A DNA stretch of 64,000 bases from Salinimicrobium terrae DSM 17865 (GCF_000424665.1 NZ_AUKI01000017.1:186001-250000), one strand, 5' to 3'. Positions 34,933 to 45,050 are shown, counted from the stretch's first letter. Numbers and translations: made by a program. Notes: generated by a model from the sequence alone, not told the origin.

Positions 34933-36624
34933 ATGAAAAAACACATATTTAGAGCCTTAGCTGCAGTTTTGCTCCTGATTTTTGGAACACACTCAGCGGA
35001 GGCGCAGGTAAGTCTTCAGGAGATGTATGAGGGGCTGGAATTCGACATGCCCCGGGTTAAGGAAACTTTTTTTCCCGATTATTCCAGGCCTATAACCGAT
35101 TTCGGTGCGCAGGATGGAGGCATCGTTAAAAATACTGAAGCCTTTAAAATGGCAATTTCAGAAGTAAATTCTAAGGGAGGAGGACGAGTGGTTATTCCCC
35201 GCGGAATCTGGTTAACAGGTCCCATAGAACTTAAGAGTAATATTAATCTTCATCTCGAAGACGGAGCACTTCTATTATTCAGCAGGGATTTTGACGATTA
35301 TTTCCTCATCAGCACAAGCTTTGAAGGGCTTAATACAATGAGAAATATTTCTCCCATTTATGCCAACAATGTGGAGAACATCGCCATCACCGGGAAAGGA
35401 ACTATTGACGGAAACGGAGATGCGTGGAGACCTGTCAAAAAGGGCAAAATGACGGCTAAGCAATGGAAGACCCTTATAAATTCCGGCGGAGTCCTTTCTG
35501 AAGATGAAAAAATGTGGTTTCCTTCAGAAAAATCTAAGCTTGGTTACGACCTCTCTACAGACCAGAATGTTCCCGATCTGGAGGGAATAGAGGCACATCA
35601 AAAAGTAAAAGATTATCTAAGACCGGTAATGGTAAGTATTGTGAACAGTAAACAAATACTTCTTGACGGTCCTACATTTCAGAATTCACCTGCCTGGAAC
35701 ATTCATCCGCTCATGAGCGAAGATGTCATCATAAGGAATTTAAATGTTCGCAATCCTTGGTATTCCCAAAATGGAGACGGTCTGGACGTGGAATCCTGTA
35801 AAAATGTGCTTATCTATAATAACACATTTGACGTGGGCGATGACGCCATTTGCATTAAATCGGGCAAGAATAAGGACGGCAGAGACAGAGGCATACCAAC
35901 AGAGAATGTGGTGATCAAGAATAACATAGTATACCACGGCCATGGAGGTTTTGTAGTAGGTAGTGAAATGTCCGGCGGAGTAAAAAATGTGCATGTTTCC
36001 AACTGTACCTTTATGGGTACTGATATTGGCTTAAGATTTAAAAGTACCCGCGGAAGAGGCGGAGTTGTTGAGAATATCTACATTTCTGATATTGATATGA
36101 TCAACATTCCTGCTGAAGCTATAAGATTTAATCTTTTCTATGGCGGAAAATCCCCTATTCTGGATGACGACGAGGAGGCAAAGGAAGAAGTCCGTGATGA
36201 AACTCCTATGCCGGTAACCGAAGAGACACCCTCCTTCAGGGATATTTTTATGAAAAATATCAGAGTTGTAGATTCTCAAAAAGCTGCATTTTTTATGGGA
36301 TTGCCCGAAATGAATGTGAAAAACATAAGGCTTGAAAATTCTGTTCTTGAAGCAGAAGAAGGAATTACTGTTATAGATGTAGAGGGGCTTGAATTGATCA
36401 ACGTGAAAGTGATAACTACCGGAGATGATGCGGCACTCACGCTGTATAACACGAAAAATGTAAATGTAAAGGATCTTTCTTTTGTTGAAAATGGCCCAAC
36501 GCCTGTACGCATTCTGGGAAAGCTAACTAGTAATGTGAAGTTAGAAAAAGACGATTTTACAGCTGTAGACACGCAGATTCAGAAGGCTAAGGAGCTTCCG
36601 GAAAATGCACTAATTCTCAATTAA
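34933..36624 (+). CDS. GH28 polygalacturonase (1)
   Basis: A 563-residue secreted beta-helix hydrolase. The ATG at 34933 gives a proper signal peptide (to EAQ); the frame upstream overlaps the GH43 end. GH28 signatures: NGDGLDVES near 279, VGDDAICIKSGK near 301 (the paired catalytic aspartates), GHGG near 335 and RFKSTRGRGG near 365. The D-D-H-RxK set is complete. Probably cleaves non-esterified galacturonan or rhamnogalacturonan, perhaps exo. Five bases before the CE12 gene. Confidence 0.92.
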   Translation: MKKHIFRALAAVLLLIFGTHSAEAQVSLQEMYEGLEFDMPRVKETFFPDYSRPITDFGAQDGGIVKNTEAFKMAISEVNSKGGGRVVIPRGIWLTGPIELKSNINLHLEDGALLLFSRDFDDYFLISTSFEGLNTMRNISPIYANNVENIAITGKGTIDGNGDAWRPVKKGKMTAKQWKTLINSGGVLSEDEKMWFPSEKSKLGYDLSTDQNVPDLEGIEAHQKVKDYLRPVMVSIVNSKQILLDGPTFQNSPAWNIHPLMSEDVIIRNLNVRNPWYSQNGDGLDVESCKNVLIYNNTFDVGDDAICIKSGKNKDGRDRGIPTENVVIKNNIVYHGHGGFVVGSEMSGGVKNVHVSNCTFMGTDIGLRFKSTRGRGGVVENIYISDIDMINIPAEAIRFNLFYGGKSPILDDDEEAKEEVRDETPMPVTEETPSFRDIFMKNIRVVDSQKAAFFMGLPEMNVKNIRLENSVLEAEEGITVIDVEGLELINVKVITTGDDAALTLYNTKNVNVKDLSFVENGPTPVRILGKLTSNVKLEKDDFTAVDTQIQKAKELPENALILN

Positions 36625-36629
36625 AAACT

Positions 36630-37418
36630 ATGAGTTTCAAATCCTATCTCTTCTTGATACTTTTTCTTCCGCTTGTGTGGTTTCAGCAGGAAGAACCTAC
36701 CACAGTGTACCTTATAGGCGACTCCACCATGGCCGACTATAGTGGCGACTATGACAAGGACAAAGATTATATGAAGACCCGCTATCCCTTAATGGGCTGG
36801 GGGCAGGTGTTTCAGGAAAACATGAGCAAAGAACGGCTACAGCCTTTGTCGCACATAATAAAATCAGATTCAGTAATAGTTGACGATCGCGCACGGGGCG
36901 GTAGAAGTACGCGAACATTTTTTGAAGAAGGAAGATGGTCTTCTGTGTATAAAAATCTACAAAAAGGGGATTTGGTGCTAATGCAATTTGGTCATAATGA
37001 CGCGGCTGAAAACAAACCTGAACGCTTTGTTACTGTTGAAGGCTACAAGGAATACCTGCGGCTTTATGTCAATCAAACCTGCCAAAAAGAGGCTGTTCCC
37101 GTTATTCTTACTCCGGTGAGCCGGAATTATCCATGGGAAGATGGGAAATTAGGAAATGTGCATGGGGAATACTACACTGCCGCTGTAGAAGTAGCAAAGG
37201 AGCTGGATGTTCACCTCGTAGACCTTACACAGAGATCTATGGATCACTTTACTGAAAAGGGTAAAGATTATGTAACCGAAAACTATTTTATGAATTTCGG
37301 GCCCGGAATTTATGAGGCTTATCCTGATGGCAGCAGCGATAACACCCATTTTCAACCTGAAGGTGCTAGGGCAGTAGCCCAATTGGTTTACGAGGGTTTA
37401 TTGGACCTAAAAGATTAA
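36630..37418 (+). CDS. CE12 rhamnogalacturonan acetylesterase
   Basis: A 262-residue SGNH hydrolase with an N-terminal hydrophobic export signal (to about residue 18). Block I is GDSTM near 30 (nucleophile serine), block II has RARGGRSTRTF, block III GHND near 121, and the acid/base pair is in DNTHF near 236. It removes acetyl groups from pectin so that lyases and GH28 can act. Last gene of the run starting at 28761. Confidence 0.9.
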   Translation: MSFKSYLFLILFLPLVWFQQEEPTTVYLIGDSTMADYSGDYDKDKDYMKTRYPLMGWGQVFQENMSKERLQPLSHIIKSDSVIVDDRARGGRSTRTFFEEGRWSSVYKNLQKGDLVLMQFGHNDAAENKPERFVTVEGYKEYLRLYVNQTCQKEAVPVILTPVSRNYPWEDGKLGNVHGEYYTAAVEVAKELDVHLVDLTQRSMDHFTEKGKDYVTENYFMNFGPGIYEAYPDGSSDNTHFQPEGARAVAQLVYEGLLDLKD

Positions 37419-37427
37419 AAAAAGATT

Positions 37428-37450
37428 TCCCAAAAATGACATTTTTGGGA
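37428..37450. terminator. Hairpin after the CE12 gene
   Basis: TCCCAAAAATG / CATTTTTGGGA is a perfect 11-bp stem with a one-base centre, beginning ten bases after the stop. Neither side ends in a clean T-run, so it may terminate weakly or protect the transcript end. Confidence 0.5.
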
Positions 37451-37513
37451 CGTAATATTTAACTTGTTTGTGGGATTTTAACGCGGAAGAAAACCTTTTG
37501 GCTAAAAAAATTT

Positions 37514-37521
37514 TATATTTG
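37514..37521 (+). promoter_or_regulatory. kduI promoter -7 box
   Basis: TATATTTG matches TAnnTTTG and is directly followed by the operator. A TTTG is present at 37497-37500, but at only 13 bases, short for a -33 element. Confidence 0.55.
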
Positions 37522-37535
37522 TGTAATCGATTGCA
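37522..37535. promoter_or_regulatory. LacI operator upstream of kduI
   Basis: TGTAATCGATTGCA differs from the perfect palindrome by one base. Pairing extends outward (ATTTGTG ... CACAAAT). It begins at the base after the -7 box, 90 bases before the kduI ATG. Confidence 0.75.
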
Positions 37536-37625
37536 CAAATGAAAATCCTGCAAAGGATGGAGCTGAAATTAAATCTTCAGTTCCTGAAGTGAAAATAAAG
37601 TTGAACAGCAAAAAATATACATCAA

Positions 37626-38462
37626 ATGACTAATTCAGAATTGCGTTATGCGCATCATCCAAATGACGTTAAACAATATACAACCCAGGAACTAAGGGAG
37701 CACTTCCTTATTCCGGATCTCTTCAAAAATGATGAAATCAACCTTACATATTCCATGTATGACAGATTCATTGTTGGAGGGGCTTTTCCTGTTAATAAAG
37801 ACCTGAAACTTGAAACCATCGATGATCTTAAAGCTGAAAACTTTTTAGACCGCAGGGAATTGGGGGTGATCAACGTTGGAGGAACAGGTGTGGTTGAAGT
37901 TGACGGCAAAGAATATCAATTAGCTTATAAAGAAGCTCTTTACGTAGGAAAGGGCACCAAAAATGTCATTTTTAAGAAATCAGGCGGTGACCAGCCGATT
38001 TTTTATCTGAATTCTGCTCCCGCACATAAAGAATACCCGACCAAAAAAGTTGGAAAAGAAGATGCTGAAGTAGTACATCTTGGAGATGAGAAGTACGCCA
38101 ACAAAAGGATCCTGAACAAGCTTATTGTAAACAGCATTGTGGAGACTTGTCAATTGCAGATGGGAATGACCGAGCTTGTTGAAGGTAACGTTTGGAATAC
38201 AATGCCTCCACATACACATGAGCGCCGTATGGAAGCCTATTTTTACTTCAATCTCGAAGAAGGGCAAACCATCAGCCACTTTATGGGGCAACCCGATGAA
38301 ACATGGCATATTTTTATGAAAAATCATCAGGCTGTATTATCTCCTGAATGGTCGATTCACGCCGGAGCGGGGACTTCCAATTACACTTTTATCTGGGGAA
38401 TGGCAGGGGAAAACCTGGATTATGGAGATATGGACAAAGTTGATCCCGATAACCTGAAGTAA
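37626..38462 (+). CDS. kduI: 5-keto-4-deoxyuronate isomerase KduI
   Basis: A 278-residue cytosolic zinc isomerase that converts 5-keto-4-deoxyuronate (DKI) to 2,5-diketo-3-deoxygluconate (DKII). The cupin metal site is in [15 protein letters not shown] near 193-207, with the last histidine further on. The N-terminal part has the family [12 protein letters not shown] segment. Full length. First gene of the catabolic operon kduI-kduD-uxaC-kdgK-kdgA-kdgK under a LacI operator. Confidence 0.96.
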   Translation: MTNSELRYAHHPNDVKQYTTQELREHFLIPDLFKNDEINLTYSMYDRFIVGGAFPVNKDLKLETIDDLKAENFLDRRELGVINVGGTGVVEVDGKEYQLAYKEALYVGKGTKNVIFKKSGGDQPIFYLNSAPAHKEYPTKKVGKEDAEVVHLGDEKYANKRILNKLIVNSIVETCQLQMGMTELVEGNVWNTMPPHTHERRMEAYFYFNLEEGQTISHFMGQPDETWHIFMKNHQAVLSPEWSIHAGAGTSNYTFIWGMAGENLDYGDMDKVDPDNLK

Positions 38463-38463
38463 T

Positions 38464-39225
38464 ATGAAATTATTTGATCTAACCGGAAAAACAGCATTGG
38501 TTACTGGTTGTAGCCGTGGTATTGGCTTTGCAATGGCTCAGGGTCTTGCAGAAGCAGGAGCAGATATAATAGGAGTTTCTACCAGCCTGAAGTCAGAAGA
38601 TTCAGAAATAGGAAAAGCAGTAAAGGCTGCAGGAAAGAAATTTTCAGCTTATCAATGTGACTTTTCAGATAGAAAAAGCCTCTATGCTTTTATTGAAAAA
38701 GTGAAATCTGAAAATCCAGCCATAGACATTCTGGTAAATAATGCCGGAACCATCATGAGGAAACCTGCCGCCGAGCATCCCGATGAATATTGGGATAAGG
38801 TTATTGAGGTGAATCAAAATTCTCAGTTCATTTTAACCCGCGAGATCGGGAAGGAAATGATCAAGAGAGGAAGTGGGAAAATTATTTTTACAGCCTCCCT
38901 TCTCACTTTCCAGGGTGGAATTACGGTTCCTGGCTATGCGGCCTCAAAAGGTGCCATAGGACAGCTGGTAAAAGCTTTTGCCAATGAGTGGGCATCTAAA
39001 GGAGTTCAAATAAATGCCATTGCTCCGGGATATATTGCTACAGATAATACTGCAGCATTAAGGGATGACGAAGATAGAAGTGCTTCAATTTTAAGCAGGA
39101 TTCCCGCAAATAGATGGGGACAACCCGAAGATTTTAAAGGACCAGTAATTTTCCTGGCATCAAAAGCCAGCGATTACATGAATGGTTCTGTAGTACTGGT
39201 TGATGGCGGTTGGATGGGGCGCTAA
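38464..39225 (+). CDS. kduD: 2-deoxy-D-gluconate 3-dehydrogenase KduD
   Basis: A 253-residue short-chain dehydrogenase that reduces DKII to 2-keto-3-deoxygluconate (KDG). The cofactor motif TGCSRGIG is near 14-21, NNAG near 93, and the catalytic YxxxK (YAASK) near 158-162. It starts one base after the kduI stop, which fits consecutive steps of the same pathway. Confidence 0.94.
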   Translation: MKLFDLTGKTALVTGCSRGIGFAMAQGLAEAGADIIGVSTSLKSEDSEIGKAVKAAGKKFSAYQCDFSDRKSLYAFIEKVKSENPAIDILVNNAGTIMRKPAAEHPDEYWDKVIEVNQNSQFILTREIGKEMIKRGSGKIIFTASLLTFQGGITVPGYAASKGAIGQLVKAFANEWASKGVQINAIAPGYIATDNTAALRDDEDRSASILSRIPANRWGQPEDFKGPVIFLASKASDYMNGSVVLVDGGWMGR

Positions 39226-39255
39226 CACCACCAAAATTTGAATAAATATTAGAGA

Positions 39256-40659
39256 ATGAAATCCAATAAATTTATTTCCGAAGACTTTTTGCTTTACAGT
39301 AGTCAGGCGAAAGATCTATATGACAATTACGCTAAAGAGCAGCCAATAATAGATTATCACAATCACCTTTCTCCGAAAGAAATTGCGGAAGACAGGAGGT
39401 TTGACAATATTACCCAGGTTTGGATTGCAGGAGACCATTACAAGTGGAGGGCAATGCGTACCATGGGTGTAGATGAAAAATATATTACAGGTGATGCATC
39501 CGATAAGGAGAAGTTTATGGCCTGGGCAAAGACAGTTCCTCATACTTTGAGAAATCCGCTTTACCACTGGACGCATCTTGAGCTTAAGAGATACTTCGGA
39601 ATTGATGAGCTTCTGAATGAAGAGTCAGCCGAAAGGATTTATAATGCGGTTAATGAAAAACTTCAGCAACCTGAATATTCCTGTCGCGGACTCCTGAAGA
39701 AAATGGGAGTGGAGACACTTTGTACTACCGAAGATCCTCTGGATACTTTGGAGTTTCACAGGCAATTGGCAAATAATGATTCCGGAATAAAAGTTAGTAC
39801 AGCTTTCCGTCCGGATAAGGCCGTTCTTATAGATTCTCCTTCTTTCAATTCATACGTTGATCAACTTGGAAAAGTTGCCGAAACTTCAATAGGATCATAT
39901 AAGGATCTGCAAAATGTTTTGAAAAAGAGAATAGAATTTTTCCACGAGAATGGCTGCAGGTTGTGTGACCACGGATTAAATGCTATTTCTTTTGAAGAAT
40001 TTACAGATTCTGAAATTGAATCAATTTTTTCAAAAAGGAGAAAAGGTGAAGAATTATCTGAATTAGAGGCAGATAAATTCAAGACTTCCATTCTTACTTT
40101 TCTCAGTGAAACTTACCATGAACTCGGTTGGGTACAGCAGTTTCATTTAGGAGCATTAAGGAACAACAATAAACGGATGTTAGATGAATTGGGCCCCGAT
40201 ACAGGTTGGGATTCAATAGGAGATTATTCGCAAGCCGAAAAAATATCTCAGTACCTCAATCACCTTGATGGAAAGGACAAGCTCACCAAAACGATTTTAT
40301 ATAACCTCAACCCGGCCGACAACGCTGTTTTTGCCAGCATGATTGGTAATTTCAACGATGGCAGCATAAAAGGAAAAGTGCAGTTTGGCTCCGGCTGGTG
40401 GTTCCTTGATCAAAAACAGGGAATTATCGACCAACTCGATGCGCTTTCAAATATGGGACTGGTAAGCGTTTTTATTGGGATGTTGACAGATTCAAGAAGT
40501 TTCCTTTCATTTCCGAGGCACGAGTATTTCCGCAGAGTTTTGTGTAACTTGTTCGGGGAAGAAATGGAAAAAGGAGAATTACCTCAGGATATGGAACTTG
40601 TGGGGCAAACTATTGCCAATATAAGTTATAAGAACGCAAAGGAATATTTTAATTTTTAA
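39256..40659 (+). CDS. uxaC: Uronate isomerase UxaC
   Basis: A 467-residue cytosolic isomerase turning D-galacturonate into D-tagaturonate (and D-glucuronate into D-fructuronate). The metal motif HNHLSPKEIAEDRRF begins near residue 35. The C-terminal region has FGSGWWFLDQ, MLTDSRSFLSFPRHEYFRR and the NISYKNAKEYF ending. Length is normal for the family. Confidence 0.96.
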   Translation: MKSNKFISEDFLLYSSQAKDLYDNYAKEQPIIDYHNHLSPKEIAEDRRFDNITQVWIAGDHYKWRAMRTMGVDEKYITGDASDKEKFMAWAKTVPHTLRNPLYHWTHLELKRYFGIDELLNEESAERIYNAVNEKLQQPEYSCRGLLKKMGVETLCTTEDPLDTLEFHRQLANNDSGIKVSTAFRPDKAVLIDSPSFNSYVDQLGKVAETSIGSYKDLQNVLKKRIEFFHENGCRLCDHGLNAISFEEFTDSEIESIFSKRRKGEELSELEADKFKTSILTFLSETYHELGWVQQFHLGALRNNNKRMLDELGPDTGWDSIGDYSQAEKISQYLNHLDGKDKLTKTILYNLNPADNAVFASMIGNFNDGSIKGKVQFGSGWWFLDQKQGIIDQLDALSNMGLVSVFIGMLTDSRSFLSFPRHEYFRRVLCNLFGEEMEKGELPQDMELVGQTIANISYKNAKEYFNF

Positions 40660-40726
40660 AGCAGCTTTGCCGCGTTCTTCATCACGGGATACAAAGCTGA
40701 AATATTGATTTATAAAATTTAGATTT

Positions 40727-41767
40727 ATGAAAAAAGTAGTGACTTTTGGAGAAATAATGTTACGCCTGGCCCCACCGGAACACCTTCGGTTTTCCCAGGC
40801 ATCAAGTTTTGATGTAGTATACGGAGGGGGTGAATCCAACGTGGCAGTATCTCTTGCCAATTATGGAGTGCCGGTAGATTTCGTTACCCGTTTGCCTAAA
40901 AATGATATTGGGGAATGTGCTCTTATGGAAATGCGCAAAAGGAACGTTGGAGTTGATAAAATTGTTTTTGGTGGAGACCGTCTTGGAATTTACTTTTTAG
41001 AGACCGGTGCAGTTAGCCGTGGAAGTAAAGTAGTTTATGACCGGGCGCACTCGGCTATTTCTGAAATTAAAAAAGGAATGATAGACTGGGATGACGTTTT
41101 TGACGGTGCAGAATGGTTCCATTGGACAGGAATTACTCCGGCTATTTCCCAGGGAGCAGCCGATGCCTGCCTTGAAGCTGTAAAAGCTGCAAGTGCAAAA
41201 GGTATTACGATCTCAACCGATCTTAACTATCGTGCAAAGTTGTGGAAATATGGAGTAGAACCGGAAGCTATTATGACCGAGCTTACTTCTTATTGTGATA
41301 TTATTCTCGGAAACGAAGAAGATGCCGAAAAGCACTTCGGAATTAAGCCTGAAGGATTGGATATTACTACCCAGGGGCAACATGTAAAAGCTGAAGCTTT
41401 CCTTTCTGTTTGTCAGCAGATGATGGAGAAATTTCCAAATGCTAAAAAGGTAATTACCACATTAAGAGGATCACTTTCTGCTTCTCATAACACCTGGGCG
41501 GGAGTTCTTTATGATGGGAAGACTATGCTAAAATCCCCGGAATATGATATCACGCACATCGTGGACAGAGTAGGAGGAGGAGATTCCTTTATGGCCGGAT
41601 TGATTTACGGGCTTCTAGAATATCCTGAAGATGATCAAAACGCTTTGAATTTTGCAGTAGCTGCATCAGCATTGAAGCACACCATCAAAGGTGACGCGAA
41701 TCTGGTGACGATAGATGAGGTTAAAAAATTAATGGGTGGTGACGCCTCTGGTCGTGTGGCCCGATAA
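40727..41767 (+). CDS. kdgK: 2-dehydro-3-deoxygluconokinase KdgK (1)
   Basis: A 346-residue PfkB-family kinase that phosphorylates KDG to KDPG. It opens with VVTFGEIMLRLAPP and the GGGESNVAVSLA substrate loop, and ends with the anion-hole motif GGGDSFMAGLIYGL near 281. It sits 12 bases upstream of the aldolase that consumes its product. A paralogue follows the aldolase. Confidence 0.93.
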   Translation: MKKVVTFGEIMLRLAPPEHLRFSQASSFDVVYGGGESNVAVSLANYGVPVDFVTRLPKNDIGECALMEMRKRNVGVDKIVFGGDRLGIYFLETGAVSRGSKVVYDRAHSAISEIKKGMIDWDDVFDGAEWFHWTGITPAISQGAADACLEAVKAASAKGITISTDLNYRAKLWKYGVEPEAIMTELTSYCDIILGNEEDAEKHFGIKPEGLDITTQGQHVKAEAFLSVCQQMMEKFPNAKKVITTLRGSLSASHNTWAGVLYDGKTMLKSPEYDITHIVDRVGGGDSFMAGLIYGLLEYPEDDQNALNFAVAASALKHTIKGDANLVTIDEVKKLMGGDASGRVAR

Positions 41768-41779
41768 ATATTATAAGGT

Positions 41780-42448
41780 ATGGCTCAATATTCAAGAATA
41801 GAAGTGGCATCTGTAATGAAAGAACAGGGGATGGTTCCCTTGTTTTTTCATTCTGATGTTGAACTGGGGAAAAAAATACTTAAAGCCTGTTACGATGGTG
41901 GGGCACGTTTACTGGAATTTACCAGCCGCGGAGATTTCGCTTTTGAAGTTTTTGGTGAACTTAATAAATACGCGATCAAGGAACTTCCCGGAATGATCAT
42001 GGGAGTAGGTTCTGTCACGGATGCCGGTGCTGCCTCGTTATACATGCAATTGGGAGCGAATTTTATTGTTACTCCGGTTTTAAGAGAAGATATTGCGGTA
42101 GTTTGTAACCGCCGAAAAGTGCTTTGGTCTCCCGGTTGCGGATCGCTAACAGAAATTACACGTGCAGAGGAACTGGGCTGTGAAATTGTGAAGCTTTTTC
42201 CTGGAGGGACTTACGGACCTAATTTCGTAAAAGGAATAAAAGGACCACAACCATGGACCAGCATTATGCCAACAGGTGGTGTTTCCCCAACAGAAGAAAA
42301 TCTGAAAGGCTGGTTCGACGCTGGTGTGATCTGTGTGGGAATGGGATCTAAATTGATTTCCAAAGAGGTTATTGCCAATAAAGATTATGATGGACTTGAA
42401 AAAATGGTTAAAGAAACTCTGGATCTTATTAAAAGTCTCAGAAATTAA
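41780..42448 (+). CDS. kdgA: KDPG/KHG aldolase
   Basis: A 222-residue class I aldolase that splits KDPG into pyruvate and glyceraldehyde 3-phosphate. The Schiff-base lysine lies in VKLFPGG near 137, and the phosphate site in MPTGGVSP near 175. GVGSVTDA and TSRGDFAFEVF segments are typical. Links the operon to central metabolism. Confidence 0.94.
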   Translation: MAQYSRIEVASVMKEQGMVPLFFHSDVELGKKILKACYDGGARLLEFTSRGDFAFEVFGELNKYAIKELPGMIMGVGSVTDAGAASLYMQLGANFIVTPVLREDIAVVCNRRKVLWSPGCGSLTEITRAEELGCEIVKLFPGGTYGPNFVKGIKGPQPWTSIMPTGGVSPTEENLKGWFDAGVICVGMGSKLISKEVIANKDYDGLEKMVKETLDLIKSLRN

Positions 42449-42503
42449 TATAGAAATAAAGGCTACGGGTAAACTTTATTCGCAGTCTTTTAATTTTTTG
42501 CTA

Positions 42504-43529
42504 ATGCAGGAAGAAGCTTCAGAAATTAAAAAGATCGTCACCTTTGGTGAGGTTTTAATGCGTTTGTCACCATCAGACAATCGGAAGCTTTTGCAGGCAA
42601 CGCAAATGGATTTCTTTTTTGGAGGTACCGAGATGAACGTGGCAGCTTCCCTGGCTAACATGGGAATTGAAGTTCATCATGTGACCAACGTCTCAAACGA
42701 TATAGTAGGGGAGGCGGCTTTATCTACCCTCCGTAAGTACGGTATTGGAATATCGGCAGTCAAAAAGGTCAATTTTCCTTTGGGTTTATATTTTCTCGAG
42801 GTGGGTTCCGCTATGCGTTCCAGCCAAATCGCCTACAACCGGTTAAACAGCTGCTTTGCCAATATCAACCCAGATCAGGTAGATTGGGAAAAGGTTCTGG
42901 AAGGTTGTAATTTCATGCATTGGAGCGGAATTTCCCCGGGAATTTCAGAAGGAGCTTATCAAACCTTAAAGGCAGGTTTAGAAGTAGCGCGGGATAAAGG
43001 AGTAATAGTAACGGCAGATCCTGCATACAGGAGTAACCTGTGGAAATATGGCAGGAATAGCCATGATGTTCTTAAAGAGCTAGTTTCTCTATCCACAATT
43101 TTTATTGGAGGAGTACGCGAAATTAACGAGATCCTGAAAACAGAATTTTCAGAGGATGAAGAAGGTTTCATCTCAGCCAGTAAGGCCCTAATTGCAGAAT
43201 TTCCGAAGATTAAAAAAGTATTTGACAAAGTACGAACCAGTGTAGATGCTTCCTGGCAAAAGATTTTCGCCCAGGCCTGGAATGGAGAAAATTTTCTTTC
43301 AACTACAGAATTGGAAATAACTAGTGTAGTGGATCGAATAGGTACGGGAGATGCTTTTGCGGCAGGTCTTCTTTATGGTCTTCAGCACTTTGATGATGAG
43401 GAAGCTCTTTCTTTTGCCAATGCCGCCTGCGCTCTCAAACACACACATGTTGGGGATGTAAACCTGGTGAGCGTAGAGGAAGTTATGGAAGTTGCCAAAG
43501 GAAAAACCGACGGAAGAATAAAAAGATAA
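42504..43529 (+). CDS. PfkB-family sugar kinase, second KdgK-like paralogue
   Basis: A 341-residue kinase starting at the ATG at 42504; the frame reaches further upstream across the aldolase end but without family character. It opens KIVTFGEVLMRLSPSDNRK, has GGTEMNVAASLANMG and ends with the DRIGTGDAFAAGLLYGL motif. It is clearly related to the kinase at 40727, but diverged throughout. It may act on KDG or a related 3-deoxy acid. Confidence 0.85.
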   Translation: MQEEASEIKKIVTFGEVLMRLSPSDNRKLLQATQMDFFFGGTEMNVAASLANMGIEVHHVTNVSNDIVGEAALSTLRKYGIGISAVKKVNFPLGLYFLEVGSAMRSSQIAYNRLNSCFANINPDQVDWEKVLEGCNFMHWSGISPGISEGAYQTLKAGLEVARDKGVIVTADPAYRSNLWKYGRNSHDVLKELVSLSTIFIGGVREINEILKTEFSEDEEGFISASKALIAEFPKIKKVFDKVRTSVDASWQKIFAQAWNGENFLSTTELEITSVVDRIGTGDAFAAGLLYGLQHFDDEEALSFANAACALKHTHVGDVNLVSVEEVMEVAKGKTDGRIKR

Positions 43530-43587
43530 TATAACAACTTACCGGGATTTGCCTTGTTAGTTTTATAACATCAACAATACTATAAAA

Positions 43588-44580
43588 ATGAAAATCCTTT
43601 TTAACAGAAACAGAATTTATTCTTGTTTTTTTCTTGTTCTCCTACTATCGCTAGCCGGATGTGATGAGCAAACCGAGACAAAAATAATCAAACTGGGCCA
43701 CGGGTTGGACACTGCACACCCGGTGCACAAGGCTATGGTCTTTATGTCCGAACGTCTTTATGAGAAATCGGGAGGAACGATGGTGATTGATATTTATCCT
43801 AATCAGCAATTAGGTTCCGAAAGAGAAACTTTGGAACTTTTACAAATAGGGAGTCTTGGAATGACTAAAGTGTCTACCGGTGTTCTTGAAAATTTCGTTC
43901 CGAGCCTGCAGCTGTTTGGTTTACCATTTCTGTTCCGGGACCGGGAACACCGGTTTGAAGTGCTGGAAGGCGAAATAGGAGAAGAATTCCTGAATAAAAG
44001 TATTGATAAACGTTTAAAAGGACTCACTTTTTATGACGCGGGCAGCAGAAGTTTCTATAGTAAAACACCTGTAGAAACACCCGAAGATCTTGAAGGGTTA
44101 AAACTTCGGGTTATGGAAAGCAATACTGCCATTAATATGGTAAAACACCTGGGAGGTTCCCCTACACCAATTGCCTGGGGAGAACTTTACACCGCCTTGC
44201 AGCAGGGAATCGTAGATGGAGCTGAAAATAATTTGCCAAGTTTTTACCTCTCACGGCATTATGAAGTGACTAAATATTTTGTTGTAGATGAGCATACTGC
44301 ACTTCCCGATGAGTTATTGATAAGCACCGTTGTGTGGAATGATCTCAACCCGCAACAGCAAAAGTGGCTAAAAGAGGCAGCTATGGAATCTTCAGAATTT
44401 CAAAAAGGAATATGGAAAGAAGCAGAAATGGAAGCCATGGAGGAGATACAGAAAGCAGGAGTAAAAGTCACATATCCAGATAAAGAACTTTTTCGGGAGA
44501 AAGTGAAACCTATGTATGAGGAATTTTTTCGGGATCCTGAGATGAAAGAATTAATCGAAGCAATTCAGGCAATCAAATAA
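43588..44580 (+). CDS. TRAP transporter substrate-binding lipoprotein DctP
   Basis: A 330-residue DctP-type solute receptor with a lipobox ending at C25 (SLAGCDEQ), so it is tethered rather than free in the periplasm. The conserved LKLRVMES segment, whose arginine binds the carboxylate, and the GAENN segment are present. With the genes beside it, it forms a sodium-driven TRAP system for acidic sugars, here presumably galacturonate, KDG or unsaturated uronate. Three bases before dctQ. Confidence 0.92.
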   Translation: MKILFNRNRIYSCFFLVLLLSLAGCDEQTETKIIKLGHGLDTAHPVHKAMVFMSERLYEKSGGTMVIDIYPNQQLGSERETLELLQIGSLGMTKVSTGVLENFVPSLQLFGLPFLFRDREHRFEVLEGEIGEEFLNKSIDKRLKGLTFYDAGSRSFYSKTPVETPEDLEGLKLRVMESNTAINMVKHLGGSPTPIAWGELYTALQQGIVDGAENNLPSFYLSRHYEVTKYFVVDEHTALPDELLISTVVWNDLNPQQQKWLKEAAMESSEFQKGIWKEAEMEAMEEIQKAGVKVTYPDKELFREKVKPMYEEFFRDPEMKELIEAIQAIK

Positions 44581-44582
44581 GC

Positions 44583-45050
44583 ATGAGAAAAAAAATAGAC
44601 AGAGTCCTGGGTAGCTTTTTGGTGGCACTTCTTGTCCTTATGGTGTTAGCTGTATTGTGGCAGATCTTTTCAAGATATCTTCTAAACTCACCCAGTTCCT
44701 TTACCGAGGAACTCGCGAGATATCTCTTTATCTGGATAGGAATTCTGGGAGCTGCATACGCTTCAGGACAACAAACCCATTTATCAATCGATATTTTACC
44801 GCCAAAGTTGAATCCCAAAAACAGGATTAAACTAAGAATATTTATAAATATTCTGATCATCTTATTCAGTTTGACCGTGCTGGTTATAGGAGGAGGAAAT
44901 CTTGTATATGTAAATGATCTATTGGGACAGTCTTCGGCAGCGCTCGGAGTACCATTATCCTGGGTCTACAGCATAGTTCCCATTAGCGGATTGCTGGTCA
45001 TTTATTATAAAATACATGAAATAATTAATTCAAAAACGTATTTAGTATGA
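44583..45050 (+). CDS. TRAP transporter small membrane subunit DctQ
   Basis: A 155-residue membrane protein with four hydrophobic segments (starting near residues 11, 45, 83 and 122). The family motif SFTEELARYLFIWIGILGAAYA is centred near residue 48. Its stop overlaps the start of dctM by the ATGA pattern. Confidence 0.9.
   Translation: MRKKIDRVLGSFLVALLVLMVLAVLWQIFSRYLLNSPSSFTEELARYLFIWIGILGAAYASGQQTHLSIDILPPKLNPKNRIKLRIFINILIILFSLTVLVIGGGNLVYVNDLLGQSSAALGVPLSWVYSIVPISGLLVIYYKIHEIINSKTYLV

Noticed and set aside
42372-42503. Upstream extension of the second KDG kinase
   Set aside because: It overlaps the aldolase 3' end and lacks kinase family sequence; the ATG at 42504 restores the normal N-terminus.
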